A stretch of 64,000 nucleotides of DNA, taken from contig NZ_GG657899.1 of NCBI RefSeq assembly GCF_000156355.1, positions 485,910 to 549,909 on the forward strand, read 5' to 3'. Position 1 is the stretch's first letter, and each line of letters starts with the position of its first letter. Below, piece after piece: positions 16,559 to 24,709 of the stretch. The position numbers were made by a program, and so were the translations under genes. The notes beneath the pieces are model-generated. The model had not been told where the DNA came from and did not search any database. It worked only from the letters and a program-made list of their open reading frames with translations. Origin of the DNA: Methylophaga thiooxydans DMS010. GTDB lineage: Bacteria > Pseudomonadota > Gammaproteobacteria > Nitrosococcales > Methylophagaceae.

Positions 16559-17820
16559 ATTCCAAGATAGCAGTTATTTCAGCAGATAAAACCAAACCAA
16601 GTCGGTTTAGTCGGCTCTGTAAATTTTTGTTGTTAAAGCAGCTTGCTGATTTAACGGATGGTCATTTAACGATTTATACCGCAGATGAAGTCATTCACCT
16701 CGGTCAAGAAGGTGCCGACCTACAGGCCTGTATACATGTTAACGATGCCCATTTTTTTGAAGCGGCTGTTTTAGGGGGCTCAGTCGGCGCTGCTGAATCT
16801 TATATCTCTGGTGAGTGGAAAACGGATGATCTCACTAAGTTGGTACGACTATTGGTGAGAAATCGCCACCTGGTCGATGATATGGAAAAGGGGCTGGCGC
16901 GGTTCACGGGGTGGATGATGCAGGGAGTGCATTGGCTGCGTAAAAATACCCGAGAAGGTAGCCGTGACAATATCGCGGCACACTATGATTTGGGTAACGA
17001 GCTGTTTGAGTTGTTTCTGGACCGAGATCATATGATGTACTCCTCGGCGTTGTTTTTTGATGCAAGCGAGACACTGGAACAAGCCCAATTCAATAAACTA
17101 AGCCGTTTATGTGACAAACTCGATTTGCAGCCTGAAGATCATTTGCTTGAAATTGGCACTGGCTGGGGAGGCTGTGCCGTATTTGCTGCGTTGCACTATG
17201 GCTGTCGCGTGACCACGACGACGATTTCACGTGAGCAGTACGATCTCGCCAACAAACGCGTCAGCGAACTTGATTTAGAAGATAAAGTGACGGTATTGCT
17301 AGAGGATTATCGTGATCTGACGGGGCAATACGACAAATTGATTTCTATCGAAATGGTAGAGGCGGTAGGGCATCACTTTATTGATGACTACTTTCAGTGC
17401 TGTCATGACCTATTAAAGTCCGATGGTTTAGCCATCATTCAAGCGATTACGCTGGAAGACCATCGTTATCATCAAGCTATAAACAGCGTTGATTTCATTA
17501 AGCGTTATATTTTCCCTGGCAGTTTTATTCCCAGCGTTAGTGTTCTAGTCGAAGCCGCTGGCAGAGCCGAACTTAAATTAAGCAATCTTGAAGATATCGG
17601 CCCCAGTTATGCCAAAACATTGAATATTTGGCGTCAACGCTTTTTTCAACACATCGAGCAGGTCAGGGCGCTGGGCTACGATGAACAGTTTATCCGTATG
17701 TGGGAGTTTTACCTGTGCTACTGCGAAGGGGGCTTTATCGAACGCAGCATTAGCGATGTACATTTATTATTCAGTAAAACAGCTAATCGTAGAGCGCAGT
17801 GGATACCACGCAATGGCTAA
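16555..17820 (+). CDS. Cyclopropane-fatty-acyl-phospholipid synthase-like methyltransferase (copy 1)
   Basis: A 421-residue SAM-dependent methyltransferase of the CFA/mycolic acid family. An N-terminal domain of about 110 residues (GGSVGAAESYISGEW) precedes the catalytic domain with the SAM-binding motif LLEIGTGWGGCAVFAA and the substrate-pocket segment HYDLGNELFELFLDRDHMMY. Where E. coli Cfa has the active-site Glu-His pair, this copy has EMVEAVGHHF, but AIIQAITLED replaces the LLHTIG segment seen in the copy at 23468, so the second His is absent. This argues for a different methylation outcome, such as methyl branching. It is coupled to DUF1365 upstream and DUF2878 downstream. Confidence 0.88.
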   Translation: MNSKIAVISADKTKPSRFSRLCKFLLLKQLADLTDGHLTIYTADEVIHLGQEGADLQACIHVNDAHFFEAAVLGGSVGAAESYISGEWKTDDLTKLVRLLVRNRHLVDDMEKGLARFTGWMMQGVHWLRKNTREGSRDNIAAHYDLGNELFELFLDRDHMMYSSALFFDASETLEQAQFNKLSRLCDKLDLQPEDHLLEIGTGWGGCAVFAALHYGCRVTTTTISREQYDLANKRVSELDLEDKVTVLLEDYRDLTGQYDKLISIEMVEAVGHHFIDDYFQCCHDLLKSDGLAIIQAITLEDHRYHQAINSVDFIKRYIFPGSFIPSVSVLVEAAGRAELKLSNLEDIGPSYAKTLNIWRQRFFQHIEQVRALGYDEQFIRMWEFYLCYCEGGFIERSISDVHLLFSKTANRRAQWIPRNG

Positions 17821-18346
17821 TATTCTGAATTTCCTTGCATTCCAGTTAGTCTGGTTCATCACTGTTCTCACTGCGGCCAAGGGCAGCAGCCTTTATGCGC
17901 TTGCTGCAGTCATTACCTTTGCCTTGTTGCAATTAACTTTTAGTCATTGTCGCTGGGCTGATGCAAAGCTTTTGGTGAGCGGTCTCGTGGTCGGCATGTT
18001 GTTAGATACTGTCTGGTTACACCTAGGCTGGATAGCTTATGCCGCTGATCCACAGACTGGTTTGCCGCCGATATGGATTGGGGCGTTGTGGCTGAATTTT
18101 ATGCTTACCCTTAACCACTCATTAAACTGGCTTAAAAAACGCTACGGTCTGATCGTGATGTGTACCCTCGTTGCAGCACCATTGTCCTATTATGCCGGCA
18201 GTAAATTAGGGGCTGTGTTTTTGCTTGAGTTTGTTCCGGCGTTAGTGGCATTAGCATTGAGCTGGTCAATCGTTGTACCTATGTTTATGGCTTTCGCTGA
18301 GCGTTGGCAGCAGGCTGATAAGGAGACAATCTATGCTCATTACTAG
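17813..18346 (+). CDS. DUF2878 integral membrane protein
   Basis: A 177-residue inner-membrane protein with about five hydrophobic helices. I start it at ATG 17813 (MANILNFLAFQLVW), overlapping the methyltransferase stop by 8 bases; earlier starts would overlap by over 100 bases. The conserved family segments WADAKLLVSGLVVGMLLDT and LPPIWIGALWLNFMLTLNHS are present. Function is unknown; it is nearly always beside CFA-type methyltransferases and DUF1295 proteins, suggesting it assists lipid handling in the membrane. Confidence 0.84.
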   Translation: MANILNFLAFQLVWFITVLTAAKGSSLYALAAVITFALLQLTFSHCRWADAKLLVSGLVVGMLLDTVWLHLGWIAYAADPQTGLPPIWIGALWLNFMLTLNHSLNWLKKRYGLIVMCTLVAAPLSYYAGSKLGAVFLLEFVPALVALALSWSIVVPMFMAFAERWQQADKETIYAHY

Positions 18347-19103
18347 CTATATGTTCGCGGTGATAGTGATGTTCCTGGGCTGGCTGTATGAGGGCAAAAC
18401 GGATAATGCCGGCGTGGTCGATGTGCTATGGGCTGCTCTGATGAGTTTGATACCTGTTTATTACGCCTGGCAAGCCGACGGCGATGTACTCTTGAGAATA
18501 GTCGCTGCGGGGATAATGGGGATCTGGTATTTACGCTTGTGTGTGCATTTAAGTGGTCGCGTATTTGCTGAGGATGAAGATGGCCGTTACCGGTATTTGC
18601 GACAATACTGGGGTGAAAAAACACATCGAAATCATTTTTTCTTTTTCCAGTTTCAAGCAGTTCTCGCTTGGACATTCACGCTACCTGTGTGGTGGTTGAG
18701 CCAAGCTGAGCAAGCCAACCCTATCACTATCTTTGTGGCGCTGGTATTGGTCTTGTTTGCCAGTACCGGTGTCTATATTGCAGACAAGCAGTTGCAGTCA
18801 TTTAGAGAAAATCCTGATAACAAAGGACAGGTCTGTGAAAAAGGCTTATGGTTTTATTCACGTCATCCCAACTATTTCTTTGAGTGGCTGCATTGGTTTG
18901 CTTACCCCATTCTTGGCCTAGGACTACTGGGAGGGGGCTGGCTGTGGTTAGCTCCTGTAGTCATGTTGGCTTTTTTGTATTTATTCACGGGCATTCCTTA
19001 TACCGAGCAACAAGCAATACGCAGCAGAGGCGATGCTTACCGTCGTTATCAACGTACCACGAGTGCGTTTATTCCGTGGAGGAAAAAACATGCGAATGAT
19101 TGA
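18333..19103 (+). CDS. DUF1295 membrane protein (steroid 5-alpha-reductase-like fold)
   Basis: A 256-residue membrane protein with about six hydrophobic segments. The ATG at 18333 has a good AAGGAGA Shine-Dalgarno and overlaps the DUF2878 gene by 14 bases. The C-terminal LWFYSRHPNYFFEWLHWFAY and the following GIPYTEQQAIRSRGDAYRRYQ are the signature of the DUF1295/ICMT-like group, which shares its fold with steroid 5-alpha-reductases and isoprenylcysteine methyltransferases. NADPH-dependent reduction of a lipid double bond is a plausible but unproven role. It overlaps the next methyltransferase gene by 14 bases. Confidence 0.87.
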   Translation: MLITSYMFAVIVMFLGWLYEGKTDNAGVVDVLWAALMSLIPVYYAWQADGDVLLRIVAAGIMGIWYLRLCVHLSGRVFAEDEDGRYRYLRQYWGEKTHRNHFFFFQFQAVLAWTFTLPVWWLSQAEQANPITIFVALVLVLFASTGVYIADKQLQSFRENPDNKGQVCEKGLWFYSRHPNYFFEWLHWFAYPILGLGLLGGGWLWLAPVVMLAFLYLFTGIPYTEQQAIRSRGDAYRRYQRTTSAFIPWRKKHAND

Positions 19104-20127
19104 TTTTGCGGAGAAAAAAATCGTACCGGATCCTTTGATCCGGGTTGGTATCAGGCAGCTTTTGAAAAAAAGGCTACAGGATGAAATGGCCTACGACCCA
19201 GAAGCGGCCAGCCTGAGGAAAAATGACTGTATTGATATGCTTCGGCAAAGTCCGATAGCTGTTGAAACAGAGGCAGCTAACCAACAGCACTATGAGGTAC
19301 CCGCAGCGTTTTATGAAAAAGTGTTAGGCAAACATCTCAAATACAGCGGTTGTTTATGGGATGACGCTTGCCTGACTTTGGATGATGCAGAACGCGCGAT
19401 GCTGGATCTTTATCTCAAACGTGCAGACCTAGCCAATGGACAGGATATTCTGGAACTCGGCTGTGGCTGGGGTTCGCTGACGCTGCATATGGCTGAAAAA
19501 CTACCTTATGCACATATCACTGCGGTTTCGAACTCACAATCGCAACGACTTCACATCGATAAACAGTTAAAAGCACGTGGGCTGAGTAACGTCCGCATCA
19601 TAACGTGTGATGTGAATGAGCTTGAGTTGGATGAACAATTTGATCGCATTGTGTCAGTTGAGATGTTTGAACACATGCGTAATTATCAGCGGCTGTTCGA
19701 TAAAATAGGTCAGTGGCTTAGTCAGGACGGTAAACTCTTTGTCCATATATTTTGCCACCGTCATGTTGTTTATCCTTTCGAAACTGAGGGCGATGACAAC
19801 TGGATGGGACGCTATTTTTTTACCGGCGGATTAATGCCATCAGCTGATACGTTATTGCATTTTCAGCAAACGATGCAGATAGAACGCCAATGGCTGGTGA
19901 ATGGTAAGCACTATCAGAAAACCGCTGAAGCGTGGCTTGATAACACGGATAAACATCACGATGAGATTGTAAAGCTCTTTAGTGATGTTTACGGTGAAGA
20001 AGAAGCTAAAAAGTGGCTACAACGCTGGCGACTGTTTTTCATGGCCTGCGCCGAGTTGTTTGGTTATCGAGATGGCAATGAATGGCTAGTCGGTCATTAC
20101 TTATTCACTAAGAAAATGGCAGGTTAA
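19090..20127 (+). CDS. CFA-synthase-like SAM methyltransferase (copy 2, short form)
   Basis: A 345-residue methyltransferase related to CFA synthase but lacking its full N-terminal domain. Start at ATG 19090 follows a strong GTGGAGG box inside the DUF1295 gene. The core holds NQQHYEVPAAFYEKVLGKHL, the SAM motif ILELGCGWGSLTLHMA and VSVEMFEHMRNYQ. After this, LFVHIFCHRHVVYPFE differs from classical Cfa, and a long insertion surrounds EGDDNWMGRYFFTGGLMPS, as in proteins annotated as cyclopropane-fatty-acyl-phospholipid synthase family in desaturase/DUF1295 clusters. The substrate is probably an unsaturated phospholipid acyl chain; the product is not predictable. It overlaps the kinase gene at TAATG. 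Confidence 0.86.
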   Translation: MRMIDFAEKKIVPDPLIRVGIRQLLKKRLQDEMAYDPEAASLRKNDCIDMLRQSPIAVETEAANQQHYEVPAAFYEKVLGKHLKYSGCLWDDACLTLDDAERAMLDLYLKRADLANGQDILELGCGWGSLTLHMAEKLPYAHITAVSNSQSQRLHIDKQLKARGLSNVRIITCDVNELELDEQFDRIVSVEMFEHMRNYQRLFDKIGQWLSQDGKLFVHIFCHRHVVYPFETEGDDNWMGRYFFTGGLMPSADTLLHFQQTMQIERQWLVNGKHYQKTAEAWLDNTDKHHDEIVKLFSDVYGEEEAKKWLQRWRLFFMACAELFGYRDGNEWLVGHYLFTKKMAG

Positions 20128-21428
20128 TGGCTAAAACCAAAACAAATCTTCATGCCAAGCTGATTAAAGTTTTCCTGATCCAGGTGGCTTTAATTAGTGT
20201 AGTCACTATTGCTGGTATTTATGCAGCTAAAACCACGGTTGAAGATATTCTGGTGCGTGCAGCTTTGGAGGGAGAGGCCAGCCATTTTTGGTCTGTGCGT
20301 GAGCAACAACCCGACTTTCCGCTTCCAAATACGATGAACTTGAAAGCGTATCTAGCGATGAATGGTCAGACCCAACATTTGCCTGAAAGTTTGCAGACTC
20401 TCGAACCCGGCTTGCAACGAGCAAAATTAAATGGTGGAACCCCAATCGTTTATGTTGAAGATAAGGGGAGTCAAAGACTCTATCTCATTTTTGATGAAGT
20501 CAAGGTGTCCCGACTTGCGTTAGTGTTTGGTATTTTGCCATTGGCTGCCGTTTTGGTGGTGCTGTATTTATTGGCGTGGTTTGCTTATCGTCAATCGCAT
20601 AAAGCGGTTTCCCCCATTGTTAAACTAGCTAAAGCGGTGGAAGAGGCTGAAGTTAAAGAAGGTCATCTAACTGATCTGGATTTACATGAACTACGTGAGT
20701 CACCTGATGAAGAAGTCAGTAGTCTGGTGAAGGCATTGGACCAGTTTACCGACCGGCTGGAACTGTTTATTGAGCGTGAACGCTTATTTACGCGAGATGC
20801 CAGCCACGAACTACGTACCCCGATTGCTGTGCTTCGCAGTGCGATGGAGTTACTCGAACGACGCTACCAAGTCGAAGAAGACAAAACCATAAGCCGAATC
20901 TATCGCACGCTCTATGATATGGAAGCCCTGATTGAAACCCTGTTGATACTGGCCAGAGAACAAGAGCAGGTGTTACCGACAAGCCGGGTACAGCTCAATG
21001 CGCTAGTGACAGAAGAAATCGATACCTTAAAGCTATTGTTTCAGGACAAGTCGCTGGTGGTGCAGATAGAAGAAACGGCAAAATTGGAACTTGATGCGCC
21101 CGAGAGAGTAGTACATATATTAGTAGGAAACTTAATCCGCAACGCTTTCAATTACACGCCGAAGGGCACTATAACGGTAAAAATATGGCAGCAGGGGTTT
21201 TCTGTCAGAGACAGTGGCGTTGGAATGGATAAGCAACAGGTCAAACAAGTGTTTAAGCCGTTTTACCGTGGTGAAAAGCAAAACCAAGCAGATGGATACG
21301 GTTTGGGCATGACTATCGTCAAGCGCCTGTGTAACCGCTATAACTGGCACTTAAGTATTTCCAGTGAATTAGGTTCTGGTACTGAAGTGAGTGTGCATTT
21401 TCCGAAATCACAAATCAGTAAAGACTGA
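20127..21428 (+). CDS. Sensor histidine kinase
   Basis: A 433-residue membrane kinase. Two membrane helices (about residues 13-31 and 130-150) frame a short periplasmic sensor region of about 100 residues; a HAMP-like linker follows. The dimerisation domain has the phospho-acceptor His in ASHELRTPIAVLRS, and the ATPase domain shows the N box (VGNLIRNAFNY), G1 (RDSGVGM) and G2 (GYGLGMTIVKR). Its start overlaps the stop of the upstream methyltransferase gene, so it belongs to the lipid operon. The partner is most likely the OmpR-type regulator encoded convergently right after it. It may monitor membrane state and control the operon; that is inference. Confidence 0.92.
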   Translation: MAKTKTNLHAKLIKVFLIQVALISVVTIAGIYAAKTTVEDILVRAALEGEASHFWSVREQQPDFPLPNTMNLKAYLAMNGQTQHLPESLQTLEPGLQRAKLNGGTPIVYVEDKGSQRLYLIFDEVKVSRLALVFGILPLAAVLVVLYLLAWFAYRQSHKAVSPIVKLAKAVEEAEVKEGHLTDLDLHELRESPDEEVSSLVKALDQFTDRLELFIERERLFTRDASHELRTPIAVLRSAMELLERRYQVEEDKTISRIYRTLYDMEALIETLLILAREQEQVLPTSRVQLNALVTEEIDTLKLLFQDKSLVVQIEETAKLELDAPERVVHILVGNLIRNAFNYTPKGTITVKIWQQGFSVRDSGVGMDKQQVKQVFKPFYRGEKQNQADGYGLGMTIVKRLCNRYNWHLSISSELGSGTEVSVHFPKSQISKD

Positions 21429-22127
21429 TTACAAATCTTTTTCCTCGCAGAGTTTGTAGCCAATGCCGGGGATCGTATGCAGTAAGTGTTGTTGGTAGGG
21501 TTTGTCTATAAGTTTGCGTAAGTTATACAAATGACTTCGTAAGGTATCGCTGTCAGGCGTATCTTCACCCCAAATTTCAGCTTCAAGTTTTTCTCGTGAC
21601 ACAAGGTTTGGCGACTCACGCATCAAAATACGCAGAATTTGTAGCATAATGGGTGATAATTTAATGGCTTCCCCAGACCGCGTCACCCGCATCGTCTTGG
21701 GCTCAAAAACCATATCGGCGATAGTGAGTGATTTGGTATCCATATCACCACGGTGGCGTCGAATATGTGAAATGAGGCGTGCTTCCAGTTCTTTCATTTC
21801 AAATGGTTTAATTAAATAATCATCGGCACCTTGTTCAAAGCCAGTTAGTTTGTCATCAAGGGTATCGCGAGCGGTGAGCATAATGATGGGCATATCTTGC
21901 TGTAACTCATTACGGATTCGCAGGCAGACCTCATAGCCGTCAATTCCTGGCATCATAATATCTAACACAATCGCATCAAACCGGTTTTGGCTGCATAACT
22001 GCAATGCGGTTATACCATCGGCAGCAAAATCAACCGTCATGCCACCGGCTTCAAGAAAATCGCCAATATTGGCGGCAAGATCCTGATGATCTTCTACAAT
22101 AAGTACCGTTGCTGGATTGATTTTCAT
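21429..22127 (-). CDS. OmpR/PhoB-type response regulator
   Basis: A 232-residue two-domain regulator. The receiver domain has the acidic pair in VLIVEDHQD, the phospho-acceptor Asp in AIVLDIMMPGIDG and the conserved Lys in YLIKPFEM. The C-terminal winged-helix (SPIMLQILRILMRESPNLVS through DSDTLRSHLYNLRKLI) binds DNA. Its stop codon directly abuts that of the sensor kinase with no spacer, an unusual tail-to-tail arrangement for a kinase/regulator pair. Its own promoter lies in the 156-bp region shared with the iron-regulated bfd gene. Confidence 0.92.
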   Translation of the reverse strand: MKINPATVLIVEDHQDLAANIGDFLEAGGMTVDFAADGITALQLCSQNRFDAIVLDIMMPGIDGYEVCLRIRNELQQDMPIIMLTARDTLDDKLTGFEQGADDYLIKPFEMKELEARLISHIRRHRGDMDTKSLTIADMVFEPKTMRVTRSGEAIKLSPIMLQILRILMRESPNLVSREKLEAEIWGEDTPDSDTLRSHLYNLRKLIDKPYQQHLLHTIPGIGYKLCEEKDL

Positions 22128-22222
22128 GCTATTCCTACCCTGACTTTATATCTTAGATTAAAGCATACCGTATGCCGTTGTGATGACATTGTGAATCTAT
22201 CAATTTTTCATTAATAAAGTTG

Positions 22223-22251
22223 TTGACTTAATAAATAACAATCATTATCAT
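22223..22251 (+). promoter_or_regulatory. Sigma-70 promoter overlapped by a Fur box, upstream of bfd
   Basis: TTGACT (22223-22228) and TATCAT (22246-22251) are spaced by 17 bp. The 19-bp stretch ATAAATAACAATCATTATC at 22231-22249 agrees with the Fur consensus at 14 of 19 positions, including an intact right half AATCATTATC. Binding of Fe-Fur here would block the promoter, so bfd should be induced in iron starvation. Confidence 0.8.
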
Positions 22252-22283
22252 TTAGAACAAGATTGAGATAACCGGGTGAAACT

Positions 22284-22496
22284 ATGATCGTTTGTGTCTG
22301 CAACAATGTTAACTCAGAGATGATTCACACCTCTATAGATGACGGTGCGCGAACTGTTGAAGCGGTACGCCAGGATACCGGTGCATCCGATTGTTGTGGT
22401 AAGTGTCAGTTTAAAGTTAACCGTATGCTGCACGAACGGGAGCAAGCTGAATTGGCTGCGCTTGCACCCTGCATGTCAGAAGCGGTGTACTCTTAA
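22284..22496 (+). CDS. bfd: Bacterioferritin-associated ferredoxin Bfd
   Basis: A 70-residue [2Fe-2S] protein. Cys4, Cys6, Cys38 and Cys41 form the cluster-binding set (CVC at the N-terminus and CGKC in the second half). Bfd binds bacterioferritin and passes electrons to its haem so that stored ferric iron is released as ferrous iron. The bacterioferritin gene is the next gene downstream but has its own promoter. The Fur-box promoter makes sense: the protein that mobilises iron is induced when iron is low. Confidence 0.92.
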   Translation: MIVCVCNNVNSEMIHTSIDDGARTVEAVRQDTGASDCCGKCQFKVNRMLHEREQAELAALAPCMSEAVYS

Positions 22497-22761
22497 TCCT
22501 TCCTTAATTTGCGCAAGCATCAGTCGCCCTGGCAGTGTCGTCGCATCTTAGATTTCGCATTCCCACCTCTCATTTTCCAGATTCTGATACCCAAACAGCT
22601 TTCTTGTCATTTTGAAGAAATGGCCTAAGTTTTTCATTTCTAAAAAATAAATCAATTTCTGATTGTTTTGACCCGTCTCAATAATGACAAATGTGCTATT
22701 TCAGGCATACCAATCTAGATAAGAATAATTGCGATTTTATTTTTATATCAAGTGCTTAGCT
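22497..22761. other. Intergenic region between bfd and bfr
   Basis: This is the AT-rich upstream part of a 329-bp gap. I see no convincing coding frame, terminator hairpin or second Fur box. The last 64 bp of the gap hold the bfr promoter. Confidence 0.5.
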
Positions 22762-22789
22762 TTGACATTTTGTATAAAAAAACGATAAT
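22762..22789 (+). promoter_or_regulatory. Sigma-70 promoter for bfr
   Basis: A consensus -35 box TTGACA (22762-22767) and a -10 box GATAAT (22784-22789) are spaced by 16 bp. The -10 lies 36 bases before the bfr start codon. No clear Fur site overlaps it. Confidence 0.7.
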
Positions 22790-22825
22790 CGTAGACGATG
22801 TTAATGATTGACAAGAGGTAGAGCC

Positions 22826-23305
22826 ATGAAAGGCGATAAAAAAGTAATTGAGTTGTTAAATAAAGTGTTGGGGAATGAGCTTGTCGCCATTAATCAGTAC
22901 TTCTTGCATGCCAAAATGTATCAAGATTGGGGACTAACCAATTTGTATGAGCATGAATATCATGAGTCGATCGATGAAATGAAACATGCAGACAAGCTGA
23001 CTGAACGCATTTTGTTTTTGGAAGGCTTACCTAATCTTCAGGATTTAGGTGCCTTGCGAATCGGTGAAAATGTCAAAGAAATGCTCGAAGCCGACTTGGC
23101 GCTAGAGTTGGATGCGATTCCTGATCTTAAAACGGGCATTCAGTATGCTGAGTCTATTAGTGACTTTGGTTCAAGAGATCTCTTTCAATACATTCTGAAC
23201 TCTGAAGAAGAGCATGTAGACTGGCTTGAAACGCAACTTGGCCTGATAGAAAAAATGGGCCTGCAAAACTATCATCAGGCTCAGATCGTTAAAGAAGCCG
23301 AATAA
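22826..23305 (+). CDS. bfr: Bacterioferritin
   Basis: A 159-residue ferritin-like four-helix protein forming 24-mer cages for iron storage. With the start at ATG 22826 after an AGAGGT box, numbering matches E. coli Bfr: Glu18, Glu51 and His54 of the ferroxidase centre and Met52, the haem ligand, are all in place ([11 protein letters not shown]). The second helix pair has [18 protein letters not shown] and [17 protein letters not shown] with the remaining Glu and His ligands. It is a true haem bacterioferritin, consistent with bfd upstream. A strong terminator follows. Confidence 0.95.
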   Translation: MKGDKKVIELLNKVLGNELVAINQYFLHAKMYQDWGLTNLYEHEYHESIDEMKHADKLTERILFLEGLPNLQDLGALRIGENVKEMLEADLALELDAIPDLKTGIQYAESISDFGSRDLFQYILNSEEEHVDWLETQLGLIEKMGLQNYHQAQIVKEAE

Positions 23306-23311
23306 GATACA

Positions 23312-23348
23312 AAAGCCCCGAAAATACCGTATTTTCGGGGCTTTATCT
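23312..23348 (+). terminator. Rho-independent terminator after bfr
   Basis: A perfect 14-bp stem (AAAGCCCCGAAAAT / ATTTTCGGGGCTTT) with a 5-nt loop is followed by a short U-rich stretch. It lies directly after the bfr stop. Confidence 0.92.
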
Positions 23349-23467
23349 TTTCCTCAAAACACTCAAATAACGTCACTATCGGCGGTTTCGATTGTAATCT
23401 CCCCAAGATCGCGGTAGCGTTATACTCAAGCAGGTTTATGTAATTTAATCAGGCTATTCTCTATGGG

Positions 23468-24673
23468 ATGGGATACGGCATGGCTAGATTCAGGCAATAC
23501 CAGCAAAAACTAGAGCATACATACAGCGGTTCAGGCTCATCAACAGCCACCTCGCTTGAGCCTCCAGGCGTGCTTGCTAAACTAGCTCAACAGGCAGGCG
23601 TGACGTTTAACGGCGATGCACCCTGGGACATCCAAGTTCATTCCGATGAAGTCTATCAACGTATTTTGACTCAGGGCTCGCTGGGTTTTGGCGAAAGTTA
23701 TATGGATGGTCTGTGGGATTGCCTGTATCTGGATCAGCTATTCCATCGTCTGCTTAGTATCAATATTGAAGAAAAACTCGCTGGCTGGGGCCGCTTTCAT
23801 CTCATGGTGCAAATCATGCGCCATCGTCTTTTCAATCTGCAGTCCAGCAAACGGGCATTTCAAGTCGGTGAACAGCATTACGATATCGGTAACGATGTTT
23901 TTGAAGCGATGCTGGATCCGACGATGAGCTATTCTTGCGGTTATTGGTATCAAGCCGAGGATTTGCAACAGGCACAAATCAATAAGCTCGATATGATTTG
24001 CCGTAAACTTCAACTTAAACCCGGCGAAAAATTACTCGAGATTGGCTGTGGCTGGGGAGGCCTAGCGCACTATGCTGCCAAACACTATGGTGTCGAAGTG
24101 CTCGGTATTACCATCTCAAAACAGCAACAAAAACTGGCTCAGGAACGCTGTGCAGGACTTCCGGTTGAGATTGCGCTGGTGGATTATCGTGATCTTGACG
24201 GTGAGTACGACAAAATCGTTTCAGTCGGTATGTTCGAGCATGTCGGAGAAAAAAATTATCCCGTTTACTTTGATACCGTGAATCGTTTGATGAAAAGCGA
24301 TGGCTTATTCCTGTTACATACTATAGGTATATACAAAACGATTCACCGAGTTGATCCCTGGATTGATAAGTATATTTTCCCGAATGGGGATTTACCGTCA
24401 GCAGAACAGATAAGTTCTGTACTAAATCAGCGACTTATCATTGAAGATTGGCACAACTTTGGTCATGACTATTATCTGACTTTGATGGCATGGTGGAAAA
24501 ATTTTGAGGCCTCCTGGCCAACGATTTCAGCTCAGTATGACGAGCGATTTTATCGAATGTGGAAATACTATCTACATAGCTGTGCCGGCTTTTTTAAAGC
24601 CCGCCAAGGTCAGCTTTGGCAAATTGTTCTGAGTAAACGTAACCGCGCTGACATATACCGTTCAGTACGCTGA
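23468..24673 (+). CDS. cfa: Cyclopropane-fatty-acyl-phospholipid synthase (copy 3, classical form)
   Basis: A 401-residue enzyme that transfers a methylene group from SAM to cis double bonds of phospholipid acyl chains. It has the complete architecture: an N-terminal lipid-binding domain (GSLGFGESYMDGLWD), then the catalytic domain with HYDIGNDVFEAMLDPTMSYS, SAM motif LLEIGCGWGGLAHYAA, GMFEHVGEKNY and LLHTIG, matching the active-site Glu and His of E. coli Cfa. This is the best candidate for the true Cfa among the three related genes here. I keep ATG 23468; ATG at 23480 (MARFRQ) is also possible. It stands alone, outside the lipid operon. Confidence 0.92.
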   Translation: MGYGMARFRQYQQKLEHTYSGSGSSTATSLEPPGVLAKLAQQAGVTFNGDAPWDIQVHSDEVYQRILTQGSLGFGESYMDGLWDCLYLDQLFHRLLSINIEEKLAGWGRFHLMVQIMRHRLFNLQSSKRAFQVGEQHYDIGNDVFEAMLDPTMSYSCGYWYQAEDLQQAQINKLDMICRKLQLKPGEKLLEIGCGWGGLAHYAAKHYGVEVLGITISKQQQKLAQERCAGLPVEIALVDYRDLDGEYDKIVSVGMFEHVGEKNYPVYFDTVNRLMKSDGLFLLHTIGIYKTIHRVDPWIDKYIFPNGDLPSAEQISSVLNQRLIIEDWHNFGHDYYLTLMAWWKNFEASWPTISAQYDERFYRMWKYYLHSCAGFFKARQGQLWQIVLSKRNRADIYRSVR

Positions 24674-24709
24674 ACGAGAAGTACCGGTACTGCAAAAAGG
24701 AGCCGGAAA

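Noticed and set aside
22339-22551. Alternative 70-codon frame overlapping bfd
   Set aside because: The bfd frame carries all four cluster cysteines; the other frame shows no family features and is offset by a codon position.
24680-24691. 12-bp palindrome AGTACCGGTACT upstream of the NfeD gene
   Set aside because: It is perfect but short, contains restriction-site-like symmetry and has no second copy or nearby promoter boxes, so I do not claim an operator.
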